A stretch of 64,000 bases of DNA. Source: Synechococcaceae cyanobacterium (GTDB lineage: Bacteria > Cyanobacteriota > Cyanobacteriia > PCC-6307 > Cyanobiaceae). A model generated the notes under the pieces. The model searched no databases. It was given only the letters and a program-made list of their open reading frames with translations, and was not told the origin of the DNA. Location of the stretch: the NCBI GenBank assembly GCA_947378425.1, contig CANCJV010000019.1:1-64000 (forward strand), in the 5' to 3' direction. How positions within the stretch are numbered: position 1 is the first letter of the stretch; each line of letters starts with the position of its first letter. Of the stretch, positions 8,570 through 20,116 are shown in pieces. The position numbers and the translations under genes were made by a program.

Positions 8570-9220
8570 TCAGCGCAGCCGCAGCAGACAGAGCTCTTCA
8601 AAGGCCGGCCGCAACAGGAAGGGGTACTCCCCCACCCAGAGCTTCAGCTGGGGCAACCAGGCATCGGTGAGGGCGCCAATGCGCGAAAAATCCTTGCGCT
8701 CACTGAGCACCAGGGTACGAATCACCATGCCGCGGCGGATCTTCTCGTGCTTTTTCTTGTCCAGGGGGAAGCGCACCTGGCCCAGATAGCCGTCCTCATC
8801 CTCAAGCTCCAGGCACAGCCAGGTGCGGTGGTTCTCCACCAACTCCAGCCGGCCATCGTCATTGGCCTGCTCGCGGCGGGATTCGACCACATCCCGGGTG
8901 AACAGATCCGCCACCGTGCCCTCGAAGATCGCCGCCGCCGGATAGCGGCGCAGGGCCGCATTCTTCTGACCCGCCTCCAGAATCGGCCCCCACAGGATGT
9001 AAAGCAGAAACACCACCCCGACCACCAGCATCACCGGGGCGAACTGGCTGTTCATCGACAGCGCCTGGCTCACCAGCAGGGTGAGAACCCCGCCGATCAC
9101 CGAGATCAGCAGCCGCTGCAGCAATTTGCGCGGGTCACCGCTGCAGGCATTGAACTGGGGCCCCGTGGCCACCGCCGGAATCAGGCGGCTGAACTCGTTG
9201 GGTTTGACCGGAATCAACAT
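8570..9220 (-). CDS. Conserved cyanobacterial membrane protein
   Basis: 216 residues. The N-terminus (RLIPAVATGPQFNACSGDPRKLLQRLL) precedes two hydrophobic helices at about 37-55 and 60-80. The remainder is a soluble domain (WLCLELEDEDGYLGQVRFPL, ERKDFSRIGALTDAWLPQL, WVGEYPFLLRPAFEEL). I recall homologues in marine Synechococcus and Prochlorococcus, often mislabelled as a phosphate ABC transporter permease; two helices and no permease motif argue against that label. It lies 30 bases downstream of dapB, same strand. Function unknown. Confidence 0.7.
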   Translation of the reverse strand: MLIPVKPNEFSRLIPAVATGPQFNACSGDPRKLLQRLLISVIGGVLTLLVSQALSMNSQFAPVMLVVGVVFLLYILWGPILEAGQKNAALRRYPAAAIFEGTVADLFTRDVVESRREQANDDGRLELVENHRTWLCLELEDEDGYLGQVRFPLDKKKHEKIRRGMVIRTLVLSERKDFSRIGALTDAWLPQLKLWVGEYPFLLRPAFEELCLLRLR

Positions 9221-9250
9221 CGCTTCAGGATCGCCCCTGGCGGGCCCCCA

Positions 9251-10129
9251 TCACAACAGCCGCTCCAGGCCGTAAACCAGCCCCTGGAGCGTCCGCACCC
9301 GGCGCACCGTGAGCAGCACCCCGGGCATGTAGGCGCTGCGCTCGATCGTGTCGTGGCGCAGGGTGTAGGTCTCGCCGGCGGCGCCGAACATCACCTCCTG
9401 GTGGGCCACCAGCCCTGGCAGGCGGATCGAATGCAGCCTCAGGCCGCTCTGGCGCTGGCCCCCCCGGCAGCCGGGGAGGGTTTCGTGCTCCTCCACCTGG
9501 CTCGGATTGAAGTTCTTGCCCAGTTCTTCGATCATTTCGGCCGTCTTGATGCAGGTGCCGCTGGGGGCATCGGCCTTGCGGTTGTGGTGCAGTTCGGTGA
9601 GTTCGGCGAAGTCGTAGAAGCGGGCGGCGGCGGCGGCGGCCTGCTGCAGCAGCACCATGCCGACACTGAAGTTGGGAATCACCGCTCCCCCCATCGAGGC
9701 CTTGGCGGCAAAGCCCGCCAGATCCTGCAGATGTGCGGGGTTCAGGCCCGTGGTGCCGATCACCGGATGCACGCCGTAGGCGATCGCCGAGCGGGTGTGC
9801 TCGAACACCACCGAGGGATGGGTGAAATCCACCAGCACCGCGCCGCAGCCGGGTCCGGCGTTGCGCACAGCCTGGCTGGCCTGGCAGAGGCTGGCCTCGA
9901 AATCGGCCGTGATCGCCACCTCCAGTTCGCCGAGGCCCAGCTCCAGGCCGACATCACAGCCCTCCTTGCCAGGCGTGGTGTCGATCGCCCCCACCAGCGT
10001 GGTGTCGGGTGCGGCGAGCACCGCCTTCACCACTTCGGCCCCCATGCGCCCCAGGGCCCCGGCCACCACCACCGGGATCGGCAGCTGCTCAGGGGCAGAA
10101 CGGTTGGGGCTGACGGACGAACTGGTCAT
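9251..10129 (-). CDS. dapB: 4-hydroxy-tetrahydrodipicolinate reductase
   Basis: NAD(P)H-dependent reduction step of lysine/diaminopimelate synthesis. 292 residues. Seen: the nucleotide-binding [18 protein letters not shown] near residue 20, VDFTHPSV, the catalytic-loop family motif [15 protein letters not shown] (usually E.HH..K.DAPSGTA), and a C-terminal region with the conserved GxR-type ending replaced by [15 protein letters not shown]. Start ATG 10129, with a 20-residue extension as often seen in cyanobacteria. The gene lies just after the HD-GYP gene on the same strand. Confidence 0.93.
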   Translation of the reverse strand: MTSSSVSPNRSAPEQLPIPVVVAGALGRMGAEVVKAVLAAPDTTLVGAIDTTPGKEGCDVGLELGLGELEVAITADFEASLCQASQAVRNAGPGCGAVLVDFTHPSVVFEHTRSAIAYGVHPVIGTTGLNPAHLQDLAGFAAKASMGGAVIPNFSVGMVLLQQAAAAAARFYDFAELTELHHNRKADAPSGTCIKTAEMIEELGKNFNPSQVEEHETLPGCRGGQRQSGLRLHSIRLPGLVAHQEVMFGAAGETYTLRHDTIERSAYMPGVLLTVRRVRTLQGLVYGLERLL

Positions 10130-10161
10130 GGATCGGGGCGCGGGCCTGGGCTGGGCCGAGC

Positions 10162-13137
10162 CTATGAGCCCCCGGCGGCCAAGGGGAGGCCGGCCAGCAG
10201 AGCGTCTTCATCGACCGTGTCGAGCTGCTCGGGGGCCAGATGGCGTTCGGCATAGGTGCGAGGCAGCCCCGCCCGCAGGAACAGCGCGAACAGCGGGATG
10301 TCGAGGTGCCCTTCGGCGGCCATGCGGGCCATGATCGCCAGGGCCTGGGAGAGGGTCTTCCCTGATTTGTAGGGCCGATCGGCGGCCGTCAGGGCCTCGA
10401 AGATGTCGGCGATCGCCATCATCCGCGCCAGGTCGCTCATCTCCTCACCCCGCAGGGCCCGGGGATAACCGTGGCCGTTGATCATCTCGTGGTGGCCGCC
10501 GGCGATCTCGCTGACCTGGCGCAGGTGCCTCGGGAAGGGCAGGGCCGCCAGCATCTTGATCGTCTGGATGATGTGCTCATTGATCTTGAAGCGCTCCTCG
10601 GCGCTGAGGGTGCCCCGCGCCACCGCCAGGTTGTGCAGCTCACCGTGGTTGTAGAGGTGCTCGGGCACCTCCATGCAGAAGCCCCAGGGATTGTCGGCGC
10701 TCAGCAGGTCGCGCTCCTGCCGGGGAATCAGGTGATGGGGGCGGTCCGCCAGCAGGGGCTCCCAGGTCGGCAGGATGGATTGGGGCTCCAGTGCCCGACG
10801 GCGCTGCTGGTCCAGGGAAATGCCGAGGCGATCGTCGAGCGTGCGGCGCCAGCGGCGGCTGGCGATCCGCTCCAGACGCTCCAGCCGATCGGGTGCCATG
10901 AACTCGCCGCCCCGGTTGCAGCCGGCCACGAAGGCGAAGTCGTCGTCGAGCTCCGCCAGGGTCTGCTCCAGCGCTGGGCGCAGGGCCTCGCCGTCGCCAC
11001 CCGTGGCCACGGCTCGCCAGTACTCGCTTTCGGCCTGCTGCTTGAGCAGTTCGAAGCGCATGCGCACCTCATGGATGCGGTCGTGGATGGTTTCGAGCTT
11101 GGTGGCCTTGTCGACCACGTACTCCGGTGTGGTGACTTTGCCGCAATCGTGCAGCCAGGACGCCACATGCAGGGCCTCCCACTGGTGCGGATCGAGGCTG
11201 AAGTCGGCATAAGGGCCTTCCCGGGCCGCGCAGGCCGCCTCTGCCAGCAGCTTGGTGAGCTCGGGCACGCGGGCGCAATGGCCGCCGGTGTAAGGGCTCT
11301 TGGCATCGATGGCGCCGGCGATCAGCTGGATGAAGGCCTCGAACAGCCGTTTCTGGGCGGCGATCAGTTCGCGGGTTTCCAGGGCGACGGCGGCGGAACC
11401 GGAGAGAGCCCGGCAGAAGGCCACCTGGGCCGGCTCGGGCGGCGCTGCGAACCAGAGCACCAGCAGGCCGAGTCGCTCGCTCTGGCGGCGCTCCTGCAGC
11501 GACAGGGCCAGGCAGGGTCCCTGCGGCAGCTGCTCGGTGCTGGGCAATCCGCCGCCGCCGAGCAGCTGCTCCACCGCTGCGGCGGACAGGCTGGGCAAGC
11601 CGCCGGCTTCAGCCCAGCTCCCCCCCTGGTGCAACAGCCTGGGTTCAAAGTCCTGGGACGGCCCCGGGGCTGGGCCCGTCGCCTCGCCCGTCGCCCCGGC
11701 CCCTGGCGCCGCCACGGGCAGAAACAGGGCGCCGGCCTCGGCCTCGGCCGCCGCGATCGATTCGGCCAGCAGCTTCTCCAGCAGGCCATCCACGTCCTCC
11801 TCGGCCGCCAGCAGCGCCGAAATGGCCAGGAAGCGCTGGACGGTGCCGCGCAGGCCATCGAGGGTGAGCGACAGCTCATCGACCTCCTGGATGAAGGAGC
11901 GCAGCGGCGAGCCGGAGTCGAAGTCGAAGCGGCGGATGGCCGCTGCCGATCCCGCCAGGCGCCGCAGCTCGCCGGAGAGGCGCCCCGCCACCAGCACCAC
12001 CACGGGCACCAGCACCAGCATCACCAGGGCCGTCACCAGCAGCCCCTCCTGCTGTTGCCGCCGCGCCTCGGCCAGCAGTTCATCGTCGGGCACCGCCACC
12101 GCCAGATACAGCGGCTTGCTCCGCAGCGGCGAGGGCAGGGGCCACACCGCCGTGCGCCAATCGCTGCCCCGCAGCCGCAGGGGCGCAAAGCCTTGACCGG
12201 CCCGATCGCGCAGCCGGGAGTTGAGGCTGTTCAGGGCCGCTGCCCCCGGGTTCGTCAGAGGTTGCGCAGCTGCCCCTGGGGCATCGGAACCCTGGCCACT
12301 GGCGGCCAGCACCAGCCCCTGGCCATTGACGATCGCCAGCCGGGAGCCAGGGGTGGGGCGATGGCGATCGAGCAGCCCCTCAAGGCTGCCCAGCTCCAGG
12401 GAGGTGGCCACCACTCCCACCCGGCCCGGCAGGCTGCGCGAGAGGGTCAGGCCCAGCTGGTTGCCCAGGGCCAGGCGATACACCGGCGACAGCACGGGAT
12501 CGAGCGACTCCATGGCCAGCCGGTACCAGGGCCGCTGGCGCGGATCGAACTCCGCCGGCAGCAGCTCGACAGGGGCGGCCTGGGGCAGCAGGCGGTCCTG
12601 GCTGTCGAAGACCAGCTGCTGCCGCTGAAAAGCCGGATTGGGCCTGTAGGGCACCACCACCCCCTGGCCCGCCACCACGTCCCTGGCGATGCTCTCCACC
12701 ACCAGGGCGGCGTGGGCAGGCAGGCCGGCCAGGCGGCGGCCGACGGCATCGCTGGCGCGGGCCACCATGAAACTCTGACCATCGGCGTAGCCGATGAAAT
12801 AGGCCCGCAGGTTCGGGGTCTGGGCCAGGGCCTGTTGCACCTGGGGCAGATCGGCCAGCCGTTCGGCCAGGCTGTGGCGACCGGCCAGGGACTGCAGGCG
12901 ATCGAGCTCCAGCCTGACCCGCTGGGGATCGAGGGCCGAGGCCATCGACACCTGCAGCTGCCCGCCCAGTGCCTGGAGCATCTGGTCGCTGGCGCTGCTC
13001 AGCATGGCGCTGCTGCGCCGATAACCGATCCAGGAGATCAGCAGACCACTGCCGAGCACCAGGGGCAGGACCAGGCCCACCAGGGTGATCTGGAAGGGCA
13101 GGCGCAGGGAACGGCGGCGCTCTGGTGGGGGGCTCAT
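10162..13137 (-). CDS. Membrane-bound sensor with HD-GYP phosphodiesterase domain
   Basis: 991 residues. An N-terminal helix (residues ~15-37) and a second one near 365-385 ([20 protein letters not shown]) flank a large extracytoplasmic Cache-like sensor. A HAMP-like linker, a GAF-like region (~430-600) and a C-terminal HD-GYP domain follow. In the HD-GYP part I see [11 protein letters not shown], the HD pair in [23 protein letters not shown], and [16 protein letters not shown] (HHE..NG.GYP). These residues bind the di-iron centre that hydrolyses cyclic-di-GMP. A ~150-residue insertion sits between the HD and GYP parts, as in one HD-GYP subgroup. The GYP motif being intact suggests an active enzyme. 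Confidence 0.88.
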   Translation of the reverse strand: MSPPPERRRSLRLPFQITLVGLVLPLVLGSGLLISWIGYRRSSAMLSSASDQMLQALGGQLQVSMASALDPQRVRLELDRLQSLAGRHSLAERLADLPQVQQALAQTPNLRAYFIGYADGQSFMVARASDAVGRRLAGLPAHAALVVESIARDVVAGQGVVVPYRPNPAFQRQQLVFDSQDRLLPQAAPVELLPAEFDPRQRPWYRLAMESLDPVLSPVYRLALGNQLGLTLSRSLPGRVGVVATSLELGSLEGLLDRHRPTPGSRLAIVNGQGLVLAASGQGSDAPGAAAQPLTNPGAAALNSLNSRLRDRAGQGFAPLRLRGSDWRTAVWPLPSPLRSKPLYLAVAVPDDELLAEARRQQQEGLLVTALVMLVLVPVVVLVAGRLSGELRRLAGSAAAIRRFDFDSGSPLRSFIQEVDELSLTLDGLRGTVQRFLAISALLAAEEDVDGLLEKLLAESIAAAEAEAGALFLPVAAPGAGATGEATGPAPGPSQDFEPRLLHQGGSWAEAGGLPSLSAAAVEQLLGGGGLPSTEQLPQGPCLALSLQERRQSERLGLLVLWFAAPPEPAQVAFCRALSGSAAVALETRELIAAQKRLFEAFIQLIAGAIDAKSPYTGGHCARVPELTKLLAEAACAAREGPYADFSLDPHQWEALHVASWLHDCGKVTTPEYVVDKATKLETIHDRIHEVRMRFELLKQQAESEYWRAVATGGDGEALRPALEQTLAELDDDFAFVAGCNRGGEFMAPDRLERLERIASRRWRRTLDDRLGISLDQQRRRALEPQSILPTWEPLLADRPHHLIPRQERDLLSADNPWGFCMEVPEHLYNHGELHNLAVARGTLSAEERFKINEHIIQTIKMLAALPFPRHLRQVSEIAGGHHEMINGHGYPRALRGEEMSDLARMMAIADIFEALTAADRPYKSGKTLSQALAIMARMAAEGHLDIPLFALFLRAGLPRTYAERHLAPEQLDTVDEDALLAGLPLAAGGS

Positions 13138-13258
13138 TCCCTGCTGGTAGCCGTCCGGAGCCCGGATGGCCAGGTTCGGCCTGTAACAGCCCTCGCGTCG
13201 GTTCTCGCATCAGAACCCCGACCTCCGTAGGCTCCTTCACATTGCTCAATCCGAACAC

Positions 13259-16200
13259 ATGTTCACGCAGGTCCGTTCCGCCAGCCGTCGGGTCAGCCCC
13301 GGCCCCAGCGAGCGCAAGGACCGGGCGGTGATGAAGGCCGTCTACGTGGTGCTCGAACCCCAGTACCAGAACGCTCTGACAACGGCGGCCACCAGCCTCA
13401 ACGACCAGGACGGCCCCCTGGCGGTCGAACTGAGCGGTTACCTGATCGAGGAGCTGCGCGATCCGCAGAACTACGCCGATTTCTGCGCCGACGTGGCGGC
13501 GGCCGATGTGTTCATCGCTTCGCTGATTTTCATCGAGGATCTGGCCCAGAAGGTGGTGGAGGCCGTGGCGCCCCATCGCGATCGGCTGAAGGCGGCCGTG
13601 GTGTTCCCCTCAATGCCCGAGGTGATGCGGCTCAACAAGCTGGGCACCTTCTCGATGGCCCAGCTGGGGCAGAGCAAGAGCGCCATCGCCCAGTTCATGA
13701 AGAAGCGCAAGGAGAAGGGCGGCTCGGCGGGCTTCCAGGACGCCATGCTCAAGCTGCTCAACACCCTGCCGACGGTGCTCAAGTACCTGCCGGTGGAAAA
13801 GGCGCAGGATGCCCGTTCCTTCATGCTCAGTTTCCAGTACTGGCTGGGGGGCACGCCGGACAACCTGCGCAACTTCCTGTTGATGCTGGCGGACAAGTAC
13901 GTCTTTCCCCGCAGTGGCTCGGATCGCCCCGCGGTGACGGTCGTCGATCCGGTGGTCTTCCCGGACCTGGGCCTGTGGCATCCGATGGCGCCGGCGATGT
14001 TCGAGGACCTCAGGGAGTACCTGAACTGGAGCGCCAGCCGCACCGATCTCAGTGAGAAGGCCCGTCAGGGCCCGGTGATCGGCCTGGTGCTGCAGCGCAG
14101 CCACATCGTCACCGGCGATGAGGCCCACTACGTGGCGATCATCCAGGAGCTGGAATACCGCGGTGCCACCGTGATTCCCGTGTTCTGCGGCGGCCTCGAC
14201 TTCAGCAAGCCCGTCAACGCCTTCTTCTACGACCCCCTCAATCCGGAGCAGCAGCTGGTGGACGGGGTGGTGAGCCTCACCGGTTTTGCCCTGGTGGGTG
14301 GGCCGGCGCGGCAGGACCACCCCAAGGCGATCGAGGCCCTCAAGCGGCTCAATCGCCCCTACATGGTGGCGTTGCCCCTGGTGTTCCAGACCACCCAGGA
14401 ATGGGAGGAGAGCGATCTGGGGTTACACCCGGTGCAGGTGGCCCTGCAGATCGCCATCCCGGAACTCGATGGCGCCATCGAGCCGATCGTGCTCTCAGGC
14501 CGCGACGACGCCACCGGCAAGGCCCACACCCTGCAGGACCGGGTGGAGGCGATTGCGGAGCGTTCGATCCGCTGGGCCTCGCTGCGGATCAAGCCGCGGG
14601 CTGAAAAGAAACTGGCGATCACGGTGTTCAGTTTTCCCCCCGACAAGGGCAATGTCGGCACGGCGGCCTATCTGGATGTGTTCGGCTCGATTTATCGAGT
14701 ACTGGAGGAAATGAAGGCCAAGGGTTACAACGTGGCCGACATGCCCCGCGACTCCAAGGCCCTGATGGAGGCCGTGCTCAGCGATCCCGAGGCCCTCGCC
14801 GGCGCACCGGAACTGGCGATCGCCCATCGCATGAGCGTCGAGGAGTACGAGCGGCTGACTCCCTATTCCGAGCGGCTGGAAGAGAACTGGGGCAAGCCGC
14901 CAGGCAACCTCAACTCCGATGGCACCAATCTGCTGATCTACGGCCGGCACTTCGGCAATGTCTTCGTCGGGGTGCAACCCACCTTCGGCTACGAGGGGGA
15001 TCCGATGCGGCTGCTCTATTCGCGCAGCGCCAGCCCCCACCACGGTTTTGCCGCCTATTACACCTACCTCGAGAAGGTCTGGGGCGCTGATGCGGTGCTG
15101 CACTTCGGCACCCACGGCTCGCTGGAATTCATGCCGGGCAAGCAGATGGGCATGAGCGAAGCCTGCTATCCCGATTCGCTGATCGGGGCCCTGCCGAATC
15201 TCTATTACTACGCCGCCAACAACCCGTCCGAGGCCACCATCGCCAAGCGGCGGGGCTATGCCTCCACGATCAGCTATCTCACCCCGCCGGCTGAAAATGC
15301 TGGCCTTTACAAAGGCCTCAAGGAGCTGGGCGAACTGGTGGGCAGTTACCAGCAGCTGCGCGAGAGCTCCCGCGGTGTGCAGATCGTCAATGCCATCGTC
15401 GAGACGGCCCGCCAGTGCAACCTCGACAAGGACGTCACCCTGCCAGAGGCCGATGGCTCCGAGCTGGATCTCGAGGGCCGTGATGGCGTGGTCGGGGCGG
15501 TGTATCGCCAGTTGATGGAGATTGAGAGCCGGCTGCTGCCCTGCGGGCTGCATACCATCGGCAAGCCCCCCACCGCCGAGGAGGCGATCGCCACCCTGGT
15601 GAGCATCGCTGCCCTGGAACGGGAGGAGGAGGGCCTGCGCGCCCTGCCGGGTCTGCTGGCCGAAAGCCGCGGGCGCACGATTGATGAGGTGTACAAGGCC
15701 AACGACGCCGGTGTGCTGGCCGATGTGGAGCTCAACCAGCTGATCACCGAAACCTGCCGGGCGGCGGTGGCCGCCATGGTGCGCGAAGTCACCGGCAGCG
15801 ATGGCCGCGTCAGCCTGCGCCGCAACTTCGGCTGGTTCTTCGATCTGTTGGAGCGCTTCGGCTTCAAGTTGCCGTCTCCCTGGTTGGCGGCCTGCCGCAG
15901 CGCCGGTTTCGGCGAGGTGGACCAGCTGGAACTGGACAAGACCTTCGCCTATCTGCGCTTCTGCCTGGAGCAGATCTGCGCCGACATGGAAATGGAGAGC
16001 CTGCTGCGGGCCCTCGATGGCGAATATGTGCTGCCCGGCCCCGGTGGCGATCCGATCCGCAACCCGGGTGTGTTGCCGAGTGGCAAGAACATCCATGCCC
16101 TCGATCCCCAGTCGATCCCCACCCGGGCCGCCATCGCTGCCGCCAAGGTGGTCGTCGATCGCCTGATCGAGCGCCAGAAGGCTGAACAGGGCGCCTGGCC

Positions 16201-17272
16201 GGAAACGATCGCCTGCGTGCTCTGGGGCACCGACAACATCAAGACCTATGGCGAATCCCTGGCCCAGATTCTCTGGTTCATCGGTGTACGCCCGGTGGCC
16301 GATTCCCTGGGACGGGTCAACAAGCTGGAGCTGATTTCCCTGGAGGAACTCGCCCGTCCCCGCATCGATGTGGTGGTGAACTGCAGCGGTGTCTTCCGCG
16401 ATCTGTTCATCAACCAGATGGGCCTGATTGACCAGGGGGTGAAGATGGCAGCCGAAGCCGAGGAGCCCCTGGAGCTCAACTTCGTGCGCAAGCACAGCCA
16501 GGAGCAGGCCAAGGAGCAAGGTATCTCCCTGCGCGATGCCGCCACCCGCGTGTTCTCGAATGCCAGCGGCAGCTACTCCTCGAATGTGAACCTGGCGGTG
16601 GAGAACAGCACCTGGGAGGAGGAAGGGGAACTGCAGGAGATGTATCTCTCCCGCAAAACCTTTGCCTTCAATGCCGACAATCCTGGTGAGATGAACCAGA
16701 AGCGCGAAGTGTTCGAATCGGCCATGAAAACAGCCGATGTCACCTTCCAGAACCTCGATTCCGCTGAGATCTCACTCACCGATGTCAGCCATTATTTCGA
16801 TTCTGACCCCACCAAGCTGATCGCCGGTTTGCGCGCTGACGGCAAAGCGCCGACCAGCTACATCGCTGACACCACCACCGCCAATGCCCAGGTGCGCTCC
16901 CTGAGTGAAACCATCCGCCTCGATTCGCGCACCAAGCTGCTCAATCCCAAGTGGTATGAGGGCATGCTGGATTCGGGCTATGAGGGTGTGCGCGAAGTGG
17001 CCAAACGGCTCAACTTCACCCTCGGCTGGAGCGCTACCAGTGGTGCCGTCGATAATTTTGTCTATGAGGAGGCCAACGAGACCTTCATCAACGACGCCGA
17101 GATGCGCAAGCGGCTGATGGAGCTCAATCCCCACAGCTTCCGCCGCATCGTCGGCACGCTGCTTGAAGTGAACGGCCGCGGCTACTGGGAAACCAGCGAC
17201 GAGAACATCGCCCAGCTGCAGGAGATCTACCAAGAGATCGAAGATCGCATTGAAGGTGTGAGCCAGGGCTGA
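13259..17272 (+). CDS. chlH: Magnesium chelatase subunit H
   Basis: Porphyrin-binding large subunit of the ATP-dependent Mg chelatase, which inserts Mg into protoporphyrin IX, the first committed step to chlorophyll. 1337 residues, normal for ChlH. Typical segments include [60 protein letters not shown] and [18 protein letters not shown]. The [11 protein letters not shown] stretch carries the conserved histidine/glutamate region of CobN/ChlH proteins. Start ATG 13259, divergent from the HD-GYP gene with ~120 bases between. Two strong hairpins follow the gene. Confidence 0.97.
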   Translation: MFTQVRSASRRVSPGPSERKDRAVMKAVYVVLEPQYQNALTTAATSLNDQDGPLAVELSGYLIEELRDPQNYADFCADVAAADVFIASLIFIEDLAQKVVEAVAPHRDRLKAAVVFPSMPEVMRLNKLGTFSMAQLGQSKSAIAQFMKKRKEKGGSAGFQDAMLKLLNTLPTVLKYLPVEKAQDARSFMLSFQYWLGGTPDNLRNFLLMLADKYVFPRSGSDRPAVTVVDPVVFPDLGLWHPMAPAMFEDLREYLNWSASRTDLSEKARQGPVIGLVLQRSHIVTGDEAHYVAIIQELEYRGATVIPVFCGGLDFSKPVNAFFYDPLNPEQQLVDGVVSLTGFALVGGPARQDHPKAIEALKRLNRPYMVALPLVFQTTQEWEESDLGLHPVQVALQIAIPELDGAIEPIVLSGRDDATGKAHTLQDRVEAIAERSIRWASLRIKPRAEKKLAITVFSFPPDKGNVGTAAYLDVFGSIYRVLEEMKAKGYNVADMPRDSKALMEAVLSDPEALAGAPELAIAHRMSVEEYERLTPYSERLEENWGKPPGNLNSDGTNLLIYGRHFGNVFVGVQPTFGYEGDPMRLLYSRSASPHHGFAAYYTYLEKVWGADAVLHFGTHGSLEFMPGKQMGMSEACYPDSLIGALPNLYYYAANNPSEATIAKRRGYASTISYLTPPAENAGLYKGLKELGELVGSYQQLRESSRGVQIVNAIVETARQCNLDKDVTLPEADGSELDLEGRDGVVGAVYRQLMEIESRLLPCGLHTIGKPPTAEEAIATLVSIAALEREEEGLRALPGLLAESRGRTIDEVYKANDAGVLADVELNQLITETCRAAVAAMVREVTGSDGRVSLRRNFGWFFDLLERFGFKLPSPWLAACRSAGFGEVDQLELDKTFAYLRFCLEQICADMEMESLLRALDGEYVLPGPGGDPIRNPGVLPSGKNIHALDPQSIPTRAAIAAAKVVVDRLIERQKAEQGAWPETIACVLWGTDNIKTYGESLAQILWFIGVRPVADSLGRVNKLELISLEELARPRIDVVVNCSGVFRDLFINQMGLIDQGVKMAAEAEEPLELNFVRKHSQEQAKEQGISLRDAATRVFSNASGSYSSNVNLAVENSTWEEEGELQEMYLSRKTFAFNADNPGEMNQKREVFESAMKTADVTFQNLDSAEISLTDVSHYFDSDPTKLIAGLRADGKAPTSYIADTTTANAQVRSLSETIRLDSRTKLLNPKWYEGMLDSGYEGVREVAKRLNFTLGWSATSGAVDNFVYEEANETFINDAEMRKRLMELNPHSFRRIVGTLLEVNGRGYWETSDENIAQLQEIYQEIEDRIEGVSQG

Positions 17273-17445
17273 ACTCCTGGCCCACTGGTGATCACCTGAA
17301 GCTGGAGCCGGCTGTCGGTGGCCTGACCACCATAAGCCTGATTTTAATTAATCCTGATCAGGAGATTGACTTCCATCCATCTCTTGCATCATGTCCATGC
17401 CGGCTTGGCTGCATGGGATTCTCAGTTTAGCGTTCAGATTGCAGG

Positions 17446-17483
17446 TCTGCCCTTCAAGCCACGCTATGGGCTTGAAGGGCAGA
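17446..17483. terminator. Perfect 15-bp hairpin downstream of chlH
   Basis: TCTGCCCTTCAAGCC (17446-17460) is the exact reverse complement of 17469-17483, with an eight-base loop. It lies ~170 bases past the chlH stop and is followed by CAATACTTTTC, so it may end chlH transcription. Being symmetrical, it could also work on the minus strand. Confidence 0.65.
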
Positions 17484-17502
17484 CAATACTTTTCTCCGGA
17501 CT

Positions 17503-17536
17503 CACATCCAGGGCTCGATCAGGAGCCCTGGATGTG
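17503..17536. terminator. Perfect 14-bp hairpin between convergent genes
   Basis: CACATCCAGGGCTC (17503-17516) pairs exactly with 17523-17536, with the loop GATCAG. It sits 20 bases after the first hairpin and just below the stop of the convergent minus-strand gene. Together the two probably insulate chlH from that gene. Confidence 0.65.
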
Positions 17537-17552
17537 TACTCCCCTCCGCTAG

Positions 17553-18341
17553 TTATCTGTTGCCGGCCTTGAGGTTGGTCACGATGCCCTGGCCATTGGT
17601 GTCGCAGGTGCCGATCGGATCTTTGCCCTTGGCATGGCGGGCCGTGAAGTTGTAAGACAGGCCGCGATTGTTGATGTCGGCCAGGGTGATCTGCCCGGCA
17701 TCGATGCTCTGTTTCAAGGTGGCGCCGAGGCTCACATCAATGTCCGCCATGCTCATCCTGGAGCTGCCGTACTTCTCCATGATGGCGTTTTTGCAGTTGC
17801 GGCCCCAGGCTTCGATGCGGGCGTTGATCCTGGCGGTCTCGTTGGCAGGTGCCGGCGTCTGCATGCCGCTGCTGGAGGGCGATGAGGAGGAGTAAGGGGA
17901 GGACGATGGATAGGCGGATGAGTTTCCGCCTCCCCCACCGGCTTCGGTCTTCACCGTCAGGCGACGGGTGCGCTGACCATCGTTCCAGGTGAACACGCCG
18001 CGGGGCCCCTTGTCCTCGTAGAGCACATTGCTTCTGTTTCCATCGCCGCTGCTCAGGCGCAGCGACTGATTGTTGGCCCCGAGGAAGCGGTACGTATCCC
18101 CGTTCTCGAGCTTCACCACGAAGCCGGTGGAGTCGACATCACTCTTCTGTTTGACAGTGCAGTCGCCATCGAAGACGACCGCGCCGTTATCGGTGAGGCG
18201 ACACTGGGCGTCAGCACGAGCAACCGTGTTGGCAGCGGCAGGGGCAATCGGAGCGAGAAAGGCCACCGTCATGGCCAGGATTGGCGCGGCGGCGATAGAA
18301 TTCAAAGAGATCAAGATGGTGGCGATTGAAGTTCGCGGCAT
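17553..18341 (-). CDS. Secreted hypothetical protein
   Basis: 262 residues with a clear Sec signal peptide (hydrophobic stretch ~8-33, likely cut after APAAA). The mature part has a beta-rich domain (CRLTDNGAVVFDGDCTV, KLENGDTYRFLGANNQSLRL), a low-complexity Gly/Ser/Pro linker (GGGGGNSSAYPSSSPYSS) and a C-terminal helical part with two cysteines (WGRNCKNAIMEKYG ... GTCDTNGQGIV). I do not recognise the family. The layout suggests a periplasmic or cell-surface protein of two small domains. Convergent with chlH. Confidence 0.6.
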   Translation of the reverse strand: MPRTSIATILISLNSIAAAPILAMTVAFLAPIAPAAANTVARADAQCRLTDNGAVVFDGDCTVKQKSDVDSTGFVVKLENGDTYRFLGANNQSLRLSSGDGNRSNVLYEDKGPRGVFTWNDGQRTRRLTVKTEAGGGGGNSSAYPSSSPYSSSSPSSSGMQTPAPANETARINARIEAWGRNCKNAIMEKYGSSRMSMADIDVSLGATLKQSIDAGQITLADINNRGLSYNFTARHAKGKDPIGTCDTNGQGIVTNLKAGNR

Positions 18342-18451
18342 GGCATGTTCAGCACCATTTGCAACTCTAGTTCAAGCTGAACCTGATCCTGCGATAACCG
18401 ATCCACCTGCTTCGAAGCTGCATCAATCCCGGCACTGGATGATGGAGGCGA

Positions 18452-19318
18452 TCACGGCCCGCCGGCTCGCATCGCGTCCGCCATGCGCACCACTTGGCAG
18501 ATCGGGGCCACATCGTGCACTCGCACCACCCGGGCTCCGGCCGCCACTGCCAGGGCGCAGACCGCAGCCGTGCCCCAGAGGCGGGCACGGGGGCGAGGTT
18601 CGGCGAGCACGGCGCCGATGAAGCGCTTGCGTGAAGGGCCCACCAGCAGCGGGTAGCCCTCGGTGCGCAGTTCGCCCAAGCCGCGCAGCAGCTCCAGGTT
18701 CTGTTCGGTGGTCTTGGCAAAGCCCAGGCCAGGATCCCAGATGATCTGCTCAGCCCGCACCCCCGCCGCCAGCGCCTGCTGTGTGGCGGCCAGCAGCTCG
18801 GAGCGCACTTCGGCCACCACGCCGCCGTACACCGCCAGGTCATCCATGGACTGGCTGGTGCCGCGGCTGTGCATCAGCACATAGGGGCAGCCGGCGCGGG
18901 CGATCAGCGGCAGCATCTGTGGATCGCGCAGGCTGGCGTCACCGTCCCGATTGGCGCCGCGTACGTCGTTGATCCAGTCCGCCCCTGCTGCCAGGGCGGT
19001 TTCGGCCACGGACGCCTCGAAGGTGTCAATCGAGATCAGGATGCCGGGATGGGCGGCGCGCAGCTCCTGCAGGGCTTCCAGCACCGGCAGCAGCCGCTGC
19101 AATTCCACGGCCGGCCCGACGATCTCGGCTCCCGGCCGGGTGCTCTGGCCGCCGAGATCAAGCAGATCGGCCCCCTGGGCCAGCATCCGCGACGCCGCCT
19201 TCAGGGCTGCCGGCACGCTGTTCAGCCGGCCGCCATCGCTGAAGGAATCGGGAGTGAGATTGAGCACCCCCATCACCAGGGTGCGGCTGCCCCAGGTGAT
19301 GGGGCGAGGCGCTGGCAT
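18452..19318 (-). CDS. folP: Dihydropteroate synthase
   Basis: Condenses p-aminobenzoate with dihydropterin pyrophosphate in folate synthesis. From ATG 19318 (MPAPRPITWG), 288 residues. Seen: VMGVLNLTPDSFSDGGR, LLDLGGQSTRPGAE, ISIDTFEASVAETALAAGADWINDV, LMHSRGTSQSM, WDPGLGFAKTTEQNLELL, and GPSRKRFIGAVL. These are the standard pterin- and pABA-binding loops, all intact. The longest frame (to 19375) would run into tpiA, so the later ATG, 25 bases past the tpiA stop, is preferred. tpiA-folP is likely one transcript, an arrangement I recall from other cyanobacteria. Confidence 0.95.
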   Translation of the reverse strand: MPAPRPITWGSRTLVMGVLNLTPDSFSDGGRLNSVPAALKAASRMLAQGADLLDLGGQSTRPGAEIVGPAVELQRLLPVLEALQELRAAHPGILISIDTFEASVAETALAAGADWINDVRGANRDGDASLRDPQMLPLIARAGCPYVLMHSRGTSQSMDDLAVYGGVVAEVRSELLAATQQALAAGVRAEQIIWDPGLGFAKTTEQNLELLRGLGELRTEGYPLLVGPSRKRFIGAVLAEPRPRARLWGTAAVCALAVAAGARVVRVHDVAPICQVVRMADAMRAGGP

Positions 19319-19343
19319 GGCAGCGAGGGTCAAGCCGGTGGCC

Positions 19344-20084
19344 TCAGGCCCTGACGGGCACCTGGTAGTTGGCAATCCGGGCGAAGCTGATCGGATCGAG
19401 GGAGGCTCCCCCCACCAGCACGCCGTCGATGTCCGACTGGGCCATCAGGTCATCGATTGTGGCCGGATTCACCGAGCCGCCGTACTGCACGGTGACGTCG
19501 GCATTGCCAACCCAGCCGCGGATCAGGCCGCAGATGCGGTTGGCCTCCTCGGCGGCGCAGGTCTTGCCCGTGCCGATCGCCCAGATGGGCTCGTAGGCCA
19601 CGATCACCCGCAGCGGATCGAGACCCTCCAGCCCCTGCTCCACCTGACGGTGGATGACCCGCTCGGTTTCGGCGGCCTCCCGTTGATCAAGGCTTTCACC
19701 CACGCACAGGATCGGCATCAGGCCGGTGCGCTGGGCGGTGCGGGCGCGCAGGTTGATCTGTTCGTCGGTTTCGCTGTAGTACTTGCGCGGCTCGCTGTGT
19801 CCGACGATCGCGTGGCTGACCCCGTGTTCGATCAGCATCGGCGCTGAAATCATGCCGGTGTAAGCCCCCTGCTCTTCCCAGTGCACGTTCTGGCCGGCGA
19901 TGTACACGCCGGCCCCCTCCAGATGGCGACAGAGGGTGGGGATCGAGGTGAACGGCGGCGCGATCACCACCTCCCGATCGGAGGGCAGATCCGCGATCAG
20001 GGGACGGAAAACGGCGGCGAAATCCCGCGTCTCGGCACAGGTCATGTGCATCTTCCAGTTTCCGGCGATGACGGACTTCCGCAC
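19344..20084 (-). CDS. tpiA: Triosephosphate isomerase
   Basis: Interconverts dihydroxyacetone phosphate and glyceraldehyde 3-phosphate (glycolysis and Calvin cycle, cytosol). 246 residues, normal length. Seen: AGNWKMHMT near the N-terminus (catalytic Lys), the catalytic-His segment [14 protein letters not shown], the catalytic-Glu segment [17 protein letters not shown], and the phosphate loop [12 protein letters not shown] followed by [12 protein letters not shown]. Start is GTG 20084. Upstream of folP. Confidence 0.97.
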   Translation of the reverse strand: MRKSVIAGNWKMHMTCAETRDFAAVFRPLIADLPSDREVVIAPPFTSIPTLCRHLEGAGVYIAGQNVHWEEQGAYTGMISAPMLIEHGVSHAIVGHSEPRKYYSETDEQINLRARTAQRTGLMPILCVGESLDQREAAETERVIHRQVEQGLEGLDPLRVIVAYEPIWAIGTGKTCAAEEANRICGLIRGWVGNADVTVQYGGSVNPATIDDLMAQSDIDGVLVGGASLDPISFARIANYQVPVRA

Positions 20085-20116
20085 CAGTGGGACCTCGCTA
20101 CGACGTTAGAGCCAAG

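Noticed and set aside
10471-13230. 919-codon plus-strand ORF
   Set aside because: Antisense shadow of the HD-GYP gene, Gln/His-rich, no motif.
14495-16519. 674-codon minus-strand ORF
   Set aside because: Antisense to chlH; no recognisable protein features.
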